From assembly GCF_020091405.1 (NCBI RefSeq), contig NZ_CP081903.1:6262501-6326500 (forward strand): DNA of 64,000 bases, read 5' to 3'. Under the pieces are notes generated by a model that worked only from the letters and a program-made list of their open reading frames with translations, was not told the origin of the DNA and searched no databases. Of the stretch, positions 52,298 through 61,519 are shown in pieces. Source of the DNA: Bacteroides cellulosilyticus. Its GTDB lineage: Bacteria; Bacteroidota; Bacteroidia; Bacteroidales; Bacteroidaceae. A program made the position numbers and the translations under genes. Within the stretch, counting starts at the first letter, position 1; every line of letters starts with the position of its first letter.

Positions 52298-54739
52298 TTA
52301 CTGCACCGTTATAAATGATGTTTGGACTTTATCAGCTTTTACAGCTACACAGGAAGTACCGCCTTGCGTACGAACCCGTATTTGTGCCCGCCCGTTACGT
52401 GCCTGTACTTTGCGGGAACCGGTTGCCGTGCCCTGATTCTGTATCAGTTCTCCGTCACCGGCAATATCGAAAGAAACAAAAACTCTGGAATCAAGACACC
52501 TGATACCATTACTATCTACCAGCTGGGCTTCAACTTCAACAATTCCGTCTTCTTTAGGAGTAGAAGTTACCCGGAATGCATGTTCTTTCCCCCACTTCTC
52601 GGTCTGATATTCAAAGCTCAATTCATCAGCAAGAACTTCTTTTCCAGCAGCCACTGCACGCAATGTATTCTGCCCCTTAGCAAGCTTCACATTCCAGCGC
52701 AAACCCGCTGCGGGAAAATCCTGACTATTACGCTTGCGTATCCCCTGGCTTTGTCCGTTCACAAACAGTTCCACCGATGGACAGTTAGAGTAAACCAAGA
52801 CCTCTTTTTCTTCATCGGCATCTCCCCATCTCACAGGCCAACCATGCCCATAGATATGAACCATAGGCTTTTCTGTCCAATAGGATTGGAATACGTAATA
52901 ACTTTCCTTTTTCGTAAAGTCACGTTCCACCACTCCTTTCTGATTCATATATGGTACCGGATTATCCGGACGCACCGGTGTGGAAAAGTCCTTAAACGGC
53001 CAATAAGCAGCGCCGGTCAGCCAAGGCATATTCTCCTGTTCCTTCAAATGCCAATCTATCAGCTTAACGATATAACTTTCCGACCAGTCTCCTTTCTTCA
53101 ACACCAGAGCCGAACCGTTCAGAGCTGCATCGCCATCACTTTCACCTTCTTTTCGTATAGGAGCAGTAGCCTCCGCATGACGTCCGGCATGGCTATCACC
53201 CCCCCACTCTACATGCAGAAAATGTTTCACCTTCTCCATTTCTTCTTTGGACATCTGCTGATAATCTGTATAAACCCCACGATACCAACCGGCCCAGATC
53301 GAAGGAGAATATACATCTACAATATCGCTACAGAATGCACAACGGCGAATTGCCGTCTTGCGTTCGGCATCAAGATGATGTGCCAGTGTATTCAACTCAC
53401 TCATCAGGCTCCGTATCTCGCGTTGTTCAAATTCAGGAAAGTCATTCGGCCAGTCATTCTCATTACCCAATCCCCAGATTATCACTGAAGGGTGGTTATA
53501 GTGCTGGGTTATCATATTCGTCAACATACGTTTCGCTTGTCCGCGATAAGTTTCATTCCCCACACCACCACGGCACCAAGGAATTTCTTCCCAAACCAGA
53601 ATACCCAGTTCATCACAAAGATTCAAAATGATTTCAGATTGCTGATAATGTCCCAGACGGATGAAATTCACTCCCATCTCTTTCATCATTTTCATTTCCT
53701 GTATCATCTGCTCCTCGGTCATGGCAGCAGCTACTCCTGCATGATCCTCGTGCCGATGTGTTCCCCGCAACAAGAGGCGCTTTCCATTCAGCATGAAAGG
53801 CCCCTTATCTATAAACTTAAAAGAACGGAAACCGAAACGTTCACTCGCTGTCACTTTCTGCCCATTAGCAGTTACAGTAACCTCGCAAGTATATAATACC
53901 GGATGATCTACATCCCAAAGTTGTGGTTTATCAATCTGAATACCCAACATATCCAAATCTCCCAACGGAGTTATTTTATCCAGCGTACGGGTAGATACCA
54001 CTTCACCTTTAGCATTCTTCACAGTAACTTCCACCAGTGCTTCACGCACATCCGCAGGATTATAGAATGTACCGGATACCTTTAACATCCCCTTTTTCAA
54101 TTTAGCGTCCAATGCCGGTTCTATCCGGAGAGAAGCCACGGAGACTTCCGGAAGATACACCAGATTCAGATAACGGTAAATGCCGCCATATAAATTGAAG
54201 TCCGATAAATCCGAAGGTATCATTTCAGCATCCCGGGTATTATCACAACGAATACTCAATGGAATTTCACCTCCAAAACGTTCAGCATCTTTGCTTACCA
54301 GAAAAGTTCGCACGGCATCTGTTATATCTACATTCCAACTATCATATCCACCGACATGACTACCCACTTTGGTCATATAAACATATACATCCGTCTTCTG
54401 TCCCGCTCCTTCGAATTCCAATACCACCCGTCCGTCAGGATATGGATTATCCAGTTTCAGGCGTGTTTTATACCACCCCGGTCCCTGATAGTAATTCAAA
54501 TCCGGATCGACAGCATCCTCCGCATTAAAGCAGTGGGGCAACGTAACTTTTGTCCATATAGGTTGTTCTTCCGGCTGGCCTTTCTTTACAGGGCGTACCA
54601 GTTCCCAAATATTGCCCACATCCTGACGGAGAAACTCCCAGTTATCCGTTAACCGGATCTTATTGCCCATCACAGGTACCTTCGCAAAGGTACCTGCAAC
54701 AAAGCAACTCATCACTAACAATGCAATTATACGTCTCAT
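52298..54739 (-). CDS. Glycoside hydrolase family 2 enzyme (probable beta-glucuronidase/beta-galactosidase)
   Basis: An 813-residue exported GH2 enzyme: sugar-binding jelly roll (about 20-210), Ig-like domain, TIM barrel with acid/base Glu in IIWGLGNENDWPND (about residue 427) and a probable nucleophile Glu in LHVEWGGDSHAG (about residue 511), then two C-terminal Ig-like domains (VELFVNGQSQGIRKRNSQDF). The HxEWGG-type nucleophile segment is unlike that of the other GH2 at 14077-16698, so the two probably attack different linkages. It starts 19 bp after the GH88 gene. Confidence 0.87.
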   Translation of the reverse strand: MRRIIALLVMSCFVAGTFAKVPVMGNKIRLTDNWEFLRQDVGNIWELVRPVKKGQPEEQPIWTKVTLPHCFNAEDAVDPDLNYYQGPGWYKTRLKLDNPYPDGRVVLEFEGAGQKTDVYVYMTKVGSHVGGYDSWNVDITDAVRTFLVSKDAERFGGEIPLSIRCDNTRDAEMIPSDLSDFNLYGGIYRYLNLVYLPEVSVASLRIEPALDAKLKKGMLKVSGTFYNPADVREALVEVTVKNAKGEVVSTRTLDKITPLGDLDMLGIQIDKPQLWDVDHPVLYTCEVTVTANGQKVTASERFGFRSFKFIDKGPFMLNGKRLLLRGTHRHEDHAGVAAAMTEEQMIQEMKMMKEMGVNFIRLGHYQQSEIILNLCDELGILVWEEIPWCRGGVGNETYRGQAKRMLTNMITQHYNHPSVIIWGLGNENDWPNDFPEFEQREIRSLMSELNTLAHHLDAERKTAIRRCAFCSDIVDVYSPSIWAGWYRGVYTDYQQMSKEEMEKVKHFLHVEWGGDSHAGRHAEATAPIRKEGESDGDAALNGSALVLKKGDWSESYIVKLIDWHLKEQENMPWLTGAAYWPFKDFSTPVRPDNPVPYMNQKGVVERDFTKKESYYVFQSYWTEKPMVHIYGHGWPVRWGDADEEKEVLVYSNCPSVELFVNGQSQGIRKRNSQDFPAAGLRWNVKLAKGQNTLRAVAAGKEVLADELSFEYQTEKWGKEHAFRVTSTPKEDGIVEVEAQLVDSNGIRCLDSRVFVSFDIAGDGELIQNQGTATGSRKVQARNGRAQIRVRTQGGTSCVAVKADKVQTSFITVQ

Positions 54740-54758
54740 ACCTATTGATTCTCCACAT

Positions 54759-55982
54759 TTACAGAATAGCCGTACCTTCTTTCTCTAATTTAGCTTTCTT
54801 AAGCAAAGCTTCCAGGAAGTAATAGTCTGCATAAACCAAAGGCACGTCTCTTTCAAAGTTACGGGCACCTGTGCTGTGCAGAAGCAAGAATCCACGGTCA
54901 CCCTCCAATTGCGCACGATAGTTCTTGCTTAAGCTCTCAACAATCGTATCCGCCCATTTCTTGTATAATGCAGCTTTCTCCGGATTGTACATAGATAATT
55001 CGTACATGGCACAAGCCATCACTGCGGCAGCAGAAGCATCTCTCGGTTCGTTCGGAATACCCGGAGCATCAAAGTCCCAATATGCAACCATATCTTCCGG
55101 CATGGTAGGATTGGTAAAGATGTAATTGGCTATATTCTCAGCCTGCGACAAGAATTCCGGAAGTTTCGTTTCACGATAACACATGGTATAGCCATACAAA
55201 CCCCATGCCTGACCTCTTGACCAGGCAGATTCGTGATTGTATCCCTGGTGCGTATGCTTATGAAGTACGTCGCCGGTGATTGTATCATAATCGATTACAT
55301 GATAAGAGCTATAATTATCGCGGAAATGATTTTTCATTGTAGTGCGGGCATGTGTATTCGCAATGTTATAATACACGGAGTCACCGGTTTCCTTAAATGC
55401 CCAATACAGCAATTCAAGGTTCATCATATTATCAATGATAACCGGACATTGCCACTTGTCCCGACTGTGATCCCAAGAACGGATACAATCAATTGTAGGC
55501 TTATAGCGGGTAATCAATGTGGCTGCAGATTCCAGCAGAATATCTTTGTAGTTCGCATCATTGGTCAGGCGATAACCATTACCAAAGCTACAGTACATTT
55601 TGAATCCCATGTCATGCGTTCCACCATTCGTTTTCTGGTCTTCTATATTAGCAGTAAACGCCTGTGCCTGCTTCTTCCAGAAATCATCTTGTGTATACTC
55701 ATACATATACCACAATTCACCGGGAAAGAAACCACTGGTCCAGTCTCTTGATGCTACCAGGCGCAAGGCACCGTTATCTTCTATCGTGCGGGGAGAGACC
55801 GGCTTCCTTTTCAGTTGTTCCTCCGGCATGCTTGCTTTAGCAGAATCTATTTGCGTAAATGCATACTTCAACTGCTGTCCGGCAAAATCAAAACTGTCTT
55901 TTACGACATCCGTTTCTTTTGTCGCTTGGCTGCATGCTCCACATACGACCAATAACGATACTAATCCTGTTTTAAATTTCAT
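54759..55982 (-). CDS. GH88 unsaturated glucuronyl hydrolase, lipoprotein
   Basis: Start taken at ATG 55982 (MKFKTGLVSLLVVCGAC lipobox), 407 residues; an upstream in-frame ATG at 56033 lies in the T-run of the preceding terminator. GH88 hallmarks are RDWTSGFFPGELWYMYEYT, THDMGFKMYCSFGNGYRLT (catalytic Asp, about residue 124), PVIIDNMMNLELLYWA (second Asp, about 181), HQGYNHESAWSRGQAWGLYGYT and DASAAAVMACAMYEL. GH88 removes unsaturated glucuronic acid from lyase products, next to the GH2, PL5-like, GH105 and PL8 genes read after it. Confidence 0.92.
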   Translation of the reverse strand: MKFKTGLVSLLVVCGACSQATKETDVVKDSFDFAGQQLKYAFTQIDSAKASMPEEQLKRKPVSPRTIEDNGALRLVASRDWTSGFFPGELWYMYEYTQDDFWKKQAQAFTANIEDQKTNGGTHDMGFKMYCSFGNGYRLTNDANYKDILLESAATLITRYKPTIDCIRSWDHSRDKWQCPVIIDNMMNLELLYWAFKETGDSVYYNIANTHARTTMKNHFRDNYSSYHVIDYDTITGDVLHKHTHQGYNHESAWSRGQAWGLYGYTMCYRETKLPEFLSQAENIANYIFTNPTMPEDMVAYWDFDAPGIPNEPRDASAAAVMACAMYELSMYNPEKAALYKKWADTIVESLSKNYRAQLEGDRGFLLLHSTGARNFERDVPLVYADYYFLEALLKKAKLEKEGTAIL

Positions 55983-56033
55983 AATAGTTATTCTTACTAA
56001 TGTTGATATTGATTTAAAGATTAAATTCTCCAT

Positions 56034-56073
56034 AAAAAGATTGCGCTAAGATAGGCGATTTATCTTAGCGCAA
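56034..56073 (-). terminator. Intrinsic terminator between HTCS and GH88 genes
   Basis: Perfect 13-bp stem (TTGCGCTAAGATA at 56041-56053 with 56061-56073), 7-nt loop, then TCTTTTT on the minus strand. No convincing promoter was found between it and the GH88 start, so it may attenuate read-through from the HTCS operon into the five-gene lyase/hydrolase block. Confidence 0.82.
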
Positions 56074-56131
56074 CTTTCAATATTGTCTTATTCATTTGAG
56101 ATTCTATTCCAAACGATATGTAAAACATAAG

Positions 56132-59100
56132 CTATTTGGGAGTTTCTCCCTTATCATTATGCCTTTGTACCCACTCTGAAGGTGAATAGCCATAAAATGA
56201 CTTGAAGCAGTTGGTGAAATAAGCATGACTATTGAAGCCTGTGTAGACCGATATTTCAGAAACCGTATAACTGGATTCCAACAAGAGTTTGGCAGCTATC
56301 TCCAAACGTTTATTACGTATCAACTCTGTTGGAGAAAGCTCCGTTACCGCTTTCAGTTTCCGGTACAGGTTGGCACGGCTCAAACCTAACTCCTGGCTCA
56401 ACAAGTCCACTCCAAGCTCCGGATTAGAGATATTCTTCTCAATGATCTCAAAGAAACTCTGCGTAAACCGATCATCCCCCGAAACAATCTCGATACCCAT
56501 CGCTTCCGGAGAGAACTTCTTTCCATATAGTTTCTTCAGTTTCTCACGGGATTCCAGCAAACTGTTGATACGGCAAATCAACACATCCATACTGAAAGGT
56601 TTCACGATATAGTCATCGGCACCAACCGAAAAACCTTCCTTGATATGAACCACCATGGACTTGGCCGTCATCAGTACTACCGGAATATGCCCAAGCTGTA
56701 AATCCTGCTTCACACGTGAGCACAGTTCCAATCCGTCCATCTGCGGCATCATGATATCACTCAGTATCAAATCCGGATATTTCTCCAGACTCAGTTCCAG
56801 TGCATCCTTACCATTGTTTACATCCAGCACATAGAAATAAGGATCCAGACATTCTTTGACGTAAGCTCTTACTTCATCATTATCTTCCGCCAGAAGTACA
56901 GTCCACTTCTTCTCTATCTCAAAGTGCATTTCCTTGGCTGACGGGATAACGTCCTCCACTACCTGCTCTTCATCATCCTCCACTAACTGCTCCTTGCCGT
57001 AGACAGAATTGCTGATCGGAATATAAACTTTGAAGATCGTACCCGTAGGCTGATTATGGGATACGGAAATAGTGCCTTTATGCAGAAGCACGATTGAGCG
57101 TGTCAGACTCAGACCTATACCCGTACCCACATTCTCTTTATTGTCATCTTCACCCTGATAAAAAGGTGCAAATATATTCTTCATATCTTCCTCCGTAATA
57201 CCCTTCCCGGAATCGGTAACCGAGAGACAGGCAAACCTGGTATCGGCAGGCATCTTATTCAACTCCGCCTGCTGTTCCGACGGAAGTTCGGCAAAGGTAC
57301 ACCGGGACAGTGAAAACACAACTTTACCATTATTCGGAGTAAACTTCATCGCATTGGACAAGAGATTGAAGACCACCTTTTCTACGATAGACTTGTCAAA
57401 CCATGCTGACATTCTCTCCTCATTCTTCTCAAAAGTAAATTCTATGGATTTCTTTGCTGCAAGATGGTTGAAGGCATAGTAAATCTCTTGCAGGAACAGA
57501 TTCATATCCGTTTTGGCAATATGCAACTTCAATTTACCCTCCTGGTTCTTGCGCAGATCCATCAACTGATTCACGAGCAGCAACAGGCGTTGGGCATTAC
57601 TGAATATCAGGCTCAGCTTATTCTTCACGCTGGAAGAGAATTCCGGCATAGACACCAGATCCTGTAAAGGTGCAATAATCAGTGTAAGCGGAGTGCGGAG
57701 TTCATGGGAGAAATTGGTAAACATACGTATCTTCGCCTGATGGAACTCTTCCAGTTGTAGTTTCTCCTTCTGTTTGAATTGCAATTCACGCTCCAGCTTT
57801 TGCTTTTTCGATATATAATACATGATGAGTGTCATTATAAAGACAAAAGCAATGGCATAAAACAGGTAAGCATACCAGGTTTTCCACAAGGGTGGATGCA
57901 CAATGATGCGTATCTTACGTGTCTGTTGGCTCCAGACTCCATCATTATTAGAAGCCTTCACTTCAAATACATAGGTTCCCGGACTTAAGTTCGTATAGTA
58001 GGCTTCCCGACGATTGCCAATATAATTCCAGTCTTTATCGTAGCCTTTCAGGAAAGTGGCATACTGATTCTGCCGGGCAAAAACAAAGTTCAGTGCGCAG
58101 TAACCGATAGAGATATTATTCTGATTATAACTCAGTTCTATTTCTTCCATACCGTCCAGCACGGTGTCCAATATTCCGGTTTCGTCTTCCGGTTCAATCA
58201 CCTGGTTATTCACTACCAATTTCGTGAACACCAATGGCGGTACAAAAGAGTTTAATTGCAACTCCTGCGGGCTAAAGGTCACAAAGCCGTTGTTACCACT
58301 AAAGCAGATTTCTCCATTGGGCAGTAATAAACCACTATGGGGAGTAAACTCATAGACTCCGATTCCATTCAGAGAATTGTAATTGGTAAACTCCTCTGTC
58401 TTCAGATTGTATTTCGAAATACCATTGCTCGCACTGATCCATAGGTTATTGTCGCTATCTTCCACAATGGAGCAAATATCATTCTCTATCAATCCCTGTT
58501 CCTTCGTTACGGTCTTTACAATTCCTTTCTCTTCATCGTACAAAGCGATACCGCCACCAAACGTACCAATCCAGATACGACCGGAACTATCACGCACAAT
58601 ACCCGTCACATAATTACTAAGCAACCGATGAGGCTCTTTCTCATCCGTATCATAGTAAACCACCTCTTCCCTATTTACATCGTACTTTATCAGACCATCA
58701 TTACGGCTGCCAATCAGCATTACCCCATCACGCAACTTCAGTATGCAGCGCGAACTGGCAAACAGGCAACTGTCCTTTCCGCCATTAATAGGAAAGTGTT
58801 TCTGAAGTTCCTTTTTATCCGACAAGCGCATCACTCCCATACGCGAATCGGAAGTTATAACCCACAGACTATTATCCTTATCACGAAGCATGGAGTAAAT
58901 GGACATTTCCCCCGGCAGCTGATAATAGAACGTATATTTCTTAGTACGGGTATTGAATTGATAGATAGATCCCTTATTCGTTCCGCACCAAAGTATATCA
59001 TCTTCCAACAGAAGCCCTTTTATAATATTCTGGCTGTACTGCAACCGTGAAGCCTTATCTATCGGGTAATACGCATACTGCCTGTTTTCCAGATTATAAT

Positions 59101-60238
59101 CGAGCAGCCCTCTGCCCTCCGTTGCCATATATAAAGAACCGCCGGGAGTGGAAACCATACAACCGTATATCCCAAACAATGCATCAAACACCGTAGCAGG
59201 ATCATGGAAATCAAAGCGGTTGTTAAAACGGCTGGAGAAACTCACTCCACCGGCATACGTCCCCACCCATACCGTCTGACTCCTGTCTACAAACAACGAA
59301 TAAATGGAAAAGTGACTCAGATTCCCCTTTTCAAGGGAAGCATCCGTATGTTTCCAGAAAGAATTAGTGGAAAGATCGATGGTATACAGCCCGTCGAACG
59401 TACCGACAAGCAACATTCCGCGCAACTCCGATATGGCTCTGACGCTATTGCTCGTCAGGACACTGTTACCCTTATGGTAGGTCACCATTTCCTCCTTCTC
59501 AAAGTTTATGCGATACAATCCGCTCAGTCCGCTTCCCACCCATAACGTTCCGTTTGAATCTTCATAGATAGTAGAGATGCTATTGCCAAGCAGATGAAGC
59601 CCCGGCGTCCGGGTGGTCAGTTGCCGTTGCACTTTCATGTTCATATCGCAGACAAACAGGCCTTTCGTAGAAGTGCCTATCAGAATCTGATGCTGCTTCG
59701 TTTCGTAGACTACAGAGATAAATTCATCTTTGATCTTCCCGTTCAGGTCTATACGCTGAAATACATCCATTGCAGGCACATACAGGTACAGCCCCTTGGT
59801 AGTTCCTATCCAAAGGCGATTACGAGAGTCTACCGTCAGGCAGCGTACTTCACTTTTGGCAAAAGCGCCGTATCGTTCGTCAACAAACGGCTTGATACGG
59901 TTGGTTTTCAGGTCGAGTTTATTCAATCCGCGTGCCGTACCAATCCACAAATTGCGGTCGTTATCTTCGGCTAAACTCCAGATATGATTATCACTCAGGG
60001 TCAGAGAGTCTTTCGGATCATGTTTATAGATCACGAACTCACTGCCATCATAACGATTCAATCCGTTGCGCGTACCAAACCAGATGAAACCTTTGGTATC
60101 CTGGAATATTTTAAGCACAGATATCTGAGACAAACCATCTTTCAGATTCAGGTTCGAGAAATAGAAGTTCTCATTATTCTGCGCGGTTACTTCCAGGGTC
60201 GCCAACAAGGTTATCAGCAAAAGAATATGTTTTCTCAT
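56132..60238 (-). CDS. Hybrid two-component system (HTCS) sensor-regulator of the PUL
   Basis: A 1368-residue one-chain signalling protein. Order: signal peptide (MRKHILLLITLLATLEVTAQ), periplasmic two-component propeller repeats (about 25-720, recurring LWIGT and IWFGT words), a Y_Y_Y domain (about 725-785), one membrane segment (about 790-812), histidine kinase with FSHELRTPL (His845) and GTGIGLSLTRSIV, a receiver domain with phospho-acceptor Asp1161 (LILSDIMMPQMDG) and a C-terminal AraC-type HTH (LSRANLYRKLKAVTELSP, FNSHAYFTNCFKSFYGYSP). It senses an oligosaccharide in the periplasm and activates PUL promoters; the 21-bp direct repeats before six genes fit an AraC-type dimer. Second gene after GH105, 25 bp apart, probably autoregulated. 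Confidence 0.95.
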   Translation of the reverse strand: MRKHILLLITLLATLEVTAQNNENFYFSNLNLKDGLSQISVLKIFQDTKGFIWFGTRNGLNRYDGSEFVIYKHDPKDSLTLSDNHIWSLAEDNDRNLWIGTARGLNKLDLKTNRIKPFVDERYGAFAKSEVRCLTVDSRNRLWIGTTKGLYLYVPAMDVFQRIDLNGKIKDEFISVVYETKQHQILIGTSTKGLFVCDMNMKVQRQLTTRTPGLHLLGNSISTIYEDSNGTLWVGSGLSGLYRINFEKEEMVTYHKGNSVLTSNSVRAISELRGMLLVGTFDGLYTIDLSTNSFWKHTDASLEKGNLSHFSIYSLFVDRSQTVWVGTYAGGVSFSSRFNNRFDFHDPATVFDALFGIYGCMVSTPGGSLYMATEGRGLLDYNLENRQYAYYPIDKASRLQYSQNIIKGLLLEDDILWCGTNKGSIYQFNTRTKKYTFYYQLPGEMSIYSMLRDKDNSLWVITSDSRMGVMRLSDKKELQKHFPINGGKDSCLFASSRCILKLRDGVMLIGSRNDGLIKYDVNREEVVYYDTDEKEPHRLLSNYVTGIVRDSSGRIWIGTFGGGIALYDEEKGIVKTVTKEQGLIENDICSIVEDSDNNLWISASNGISKYNLKTEEFTNYNSLNGIGVYEFTPHSGLLLPNGEICFSGNNGFVTFSPQELQLNSFVPPLVFTKLVVNNQVIEPEDETGILDTVLDGMEEIELSYNQNNISIGYCALNFVFARQNQYATFLKGYDKDWNYIGNRREAYYTNLSPGTYVFEVKASNNDGVWSQQTRKIRIIVHPPLWKTWYAYLFYAIAFVFIMTLIMYYISKKQKLERELQFKQKEKLQLEEFHQAKIRMFTNFSHELRTPLTLIIAPLQDLVSMPEFSSSVKNKLSLIFSNAQRLLLLVNQLMDLRKNQEGKLKLHIAKTDMNLFLQEIYYAFNHLAAKKSIEFTFEKNEERMSAWFDKSIVEKVVFNLLSNAMKFTPNNGKVVFSLSRCTFAELPSEQQAELNKMPADTRFACLSVTDSGKGITEEDMKNIFAPFYQGEDDNKENVGTGIGLSLTRSIVLLHKGTISVSHNQPTGTIFKVYIPISNSVYGKEQLVEDDEEQVVEDVIPSAKEMHFEIEKKWTVLLAEDNDEVRAYVKECLDPYFYVLDVNNGKDALELSLEKYPDLILSDIMMPQMDGLELCSRVKQDLQLGHIPVVLMTAKSMVVHIKEGFSVGADDYIVKPFSMDVLICRINSLLESREKLKKLYGKKFSPEAMGIEIVSGDDRFTQSFFEIIEKNISNPELGVDLLSQELGLSRANLYRKLKAVTELSPTELIRNKRLEIAAKLLLESSYTVSEISVYTGFNSHAYFTNCFKSFYGYSPSEWVQRHNDKGETPK

Positions 60239-60263
60239 AGGTCAAAAAGAAATGTGATAGGCT

Positions 60264-61403
60264 TTATTTCGTCAACAACTCCGTAGCGCACCATAACAAT
60301 GGAGCGTGAGCGTGCAGGTCACCGGTGATTTGCTTGCGGTTCATGTAATGGTTCTTGTCATTCTTGATATTGGTTCCCTCGCATACGTTTGTTACCTCGT
60401 CTTCATCATTGATATAAGAAACCAATGCCAGCCATCCTTTTGTAGCGGCAGGAGCATAGGTTTTCTTATCGAGCCAACCGTGTTTTACACCCACCAGCAT
60501 GGCATAGGTGAACATTGCCGTGCCGGAAGTCTCTTTGTACGAAGCGGGTTCATCGATCAACTGGTGCCACATGCCATCGGGGTCCTGATTTTCGAGTAAG
60601 GTAGCCATCATCTTTTTATAGGCTTCCATAATAACCGGGCGGTTCGGATTATCCTTCGGAAGTACGGAAAGCAGACGGGACATTCCGGCAGCCATCCAAC
60701 CATTGCCACGTGCCCAGAAGAAAGGGGCTGTGGGGGCGTGATAGAAAAGACCGTTCGGTCGTTGTATCTTCTCCAGATACATCGCCATTTCAGCAGCGGC
60801 GCGGTCTATATACTTCCGGTCACCCGTAGCCAGGTAGGCTTGCGACTGTATGGTGGTTATCATAAACATGTCGTCAATCCATACACGCGTTTGCCAGGAA
60901 TAGCCCTGTTCGGCATACGCTTTCTCCTCCGGCTTGGCATCGGCAGGAACTTCCCATTGGGTATCGGCATACTTCATTCCGAGATCGAAGTATTTCCGGT
61001 CGCCCAACTTCTGCATATGGATTTCGAGGGGAACAGCCCCCACCACGTTATAGTCTACGTGCACCATGCGGGGGAGCATCTTCTTTTCTGTAGTAAACAA
61101 GGGTTCAAAGCGTTCCTTCAGCCGCAGTTGCATATCTTTATTCTTCACGGCTTTGCTGAACCATAAGGCGCCCAACCAGGTACAGGCATCAGGATAAGTC
61201 ACATAATTGGGAGCTTTTTCCGCCCGCGGATTTCCAAAGCGGGTATGAGGGGTGACCAGGAACTTATTGACTATACGCGTACCTATCACTTTCGGATCGG
61301 CATCTTTCATACGTTTCTTCAAATCGGCATCCTGGGCGTTCATTGTTCCACACCAGCCTGAAAAGGCGGCAAATAGGATAAGTAAGATCTTGTGCGTCTT
61401 CAT
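60264..61403 (-). CDS. GH105 unsaturated uronyl hydrolase 2
   Basis: A 379-residue exported (alpha/alpha)6 enzyme. GH105 motifs: TYPDACTWLGALWFSKA, TRVWIDDMFMITTIQSQAY (catalytic Asp, about residue 176), FFWARGNGWMAAGMSRLLSVLP, WHQLIDEPASYKETSGTAMF and GDLHAHAPLLWC. The family hydrolyses unsaturated rhamnogalacturonyl or glucuronyl units. It is the first gene of the operon that includes the HTCS and has an operator-bearing promoter. Confidence 0.88.
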   Translation of the reverse strand: MKTHKILLILFAAFSGWCGTMNAQDADLKKRMKDADPKVIGTRIVNKFLVTPHTRFGNPRAEKAPNYVTYPDACTWLGALWFSKAVKNKDMQLRLKERFEPLFTTEKKMLPRMVHVDYNVVGAVPLEIHMQKLGDRKYFDLGMKYADTQWEVPADAKPEEKAYAEQGYSWQTRVWIDDMFMITTIQSQAYLATGDRKYIDRAAAEMAMYLEKIQRPNGLFYHAPTAPFFWARGNGWMAAGMSRLLSVLPKDNPNRPVIMEAYKKMMATLLENQDPDGMWHQLIDEPASYKETSGTAMFTYAMLVGVKHGWLDKKTYAPAATKGWLALVSYINDEDEVTNVCEGTNIKNDKNHYMNRKQITGDLHAHAPLLWCATELLTK

Positions 61404-61436
61404 TCCATAGCATTGTTAGCAGATTAATAACTATGG

Positions 61437-61505
61437 CAAAATTAGGGAATTTGGGGCTGAGGGGTTTGAAGGATCGTTCCAAAAGCTTGAACTATTCGCT
61501 CAAAA
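61437..61505 (-). promoter_or_regulatory. Candidate HTCS-controlled promoter of the GH105-HTCS operon
   Basis: An exact -7 box lies on the minus strand (TAATTTTG, 61437-61444), 33 bp before the GH105 start. At the position predicted from the other PUL promoters there are CGTTCCAAAA (61475) and TCGCTCAAAA (61496), starts 21 bp apart and proximal half-site 30 nt from the box. The half-sites are weaker, but the geometry fits and implies autoregulation. Confidence 0.52.
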
Positions 61506-61519
61506 TAGCGTATATAGGC

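Noticed and set aside
52322..53488. 388-codon open frame on the + strand, antisense to the GH2 gene
   Set aside because: Lies wholly opposite a GH2 gene with intact catalytic motifs; composition is that of a mirror of coding sequence, with no recognisable domain or ribosome-binding site.
56074..56131. PUL operator before the GH88 gene
   Set aside because: A single AATCTCAAAT word occurs (minus strand, 56094-56103) but the second half-site at 21 bp and the -7 box at the fixed distance are missing, and orientation is opposite to the six other sites.
14077..61403. Host glycosaminoglycan (chondroitin/heparan sulfate) PUL
   Set aside because: PL8 and GH88 suggested it, but no sulfatase gene is found in the locus and several other lyase types are present.
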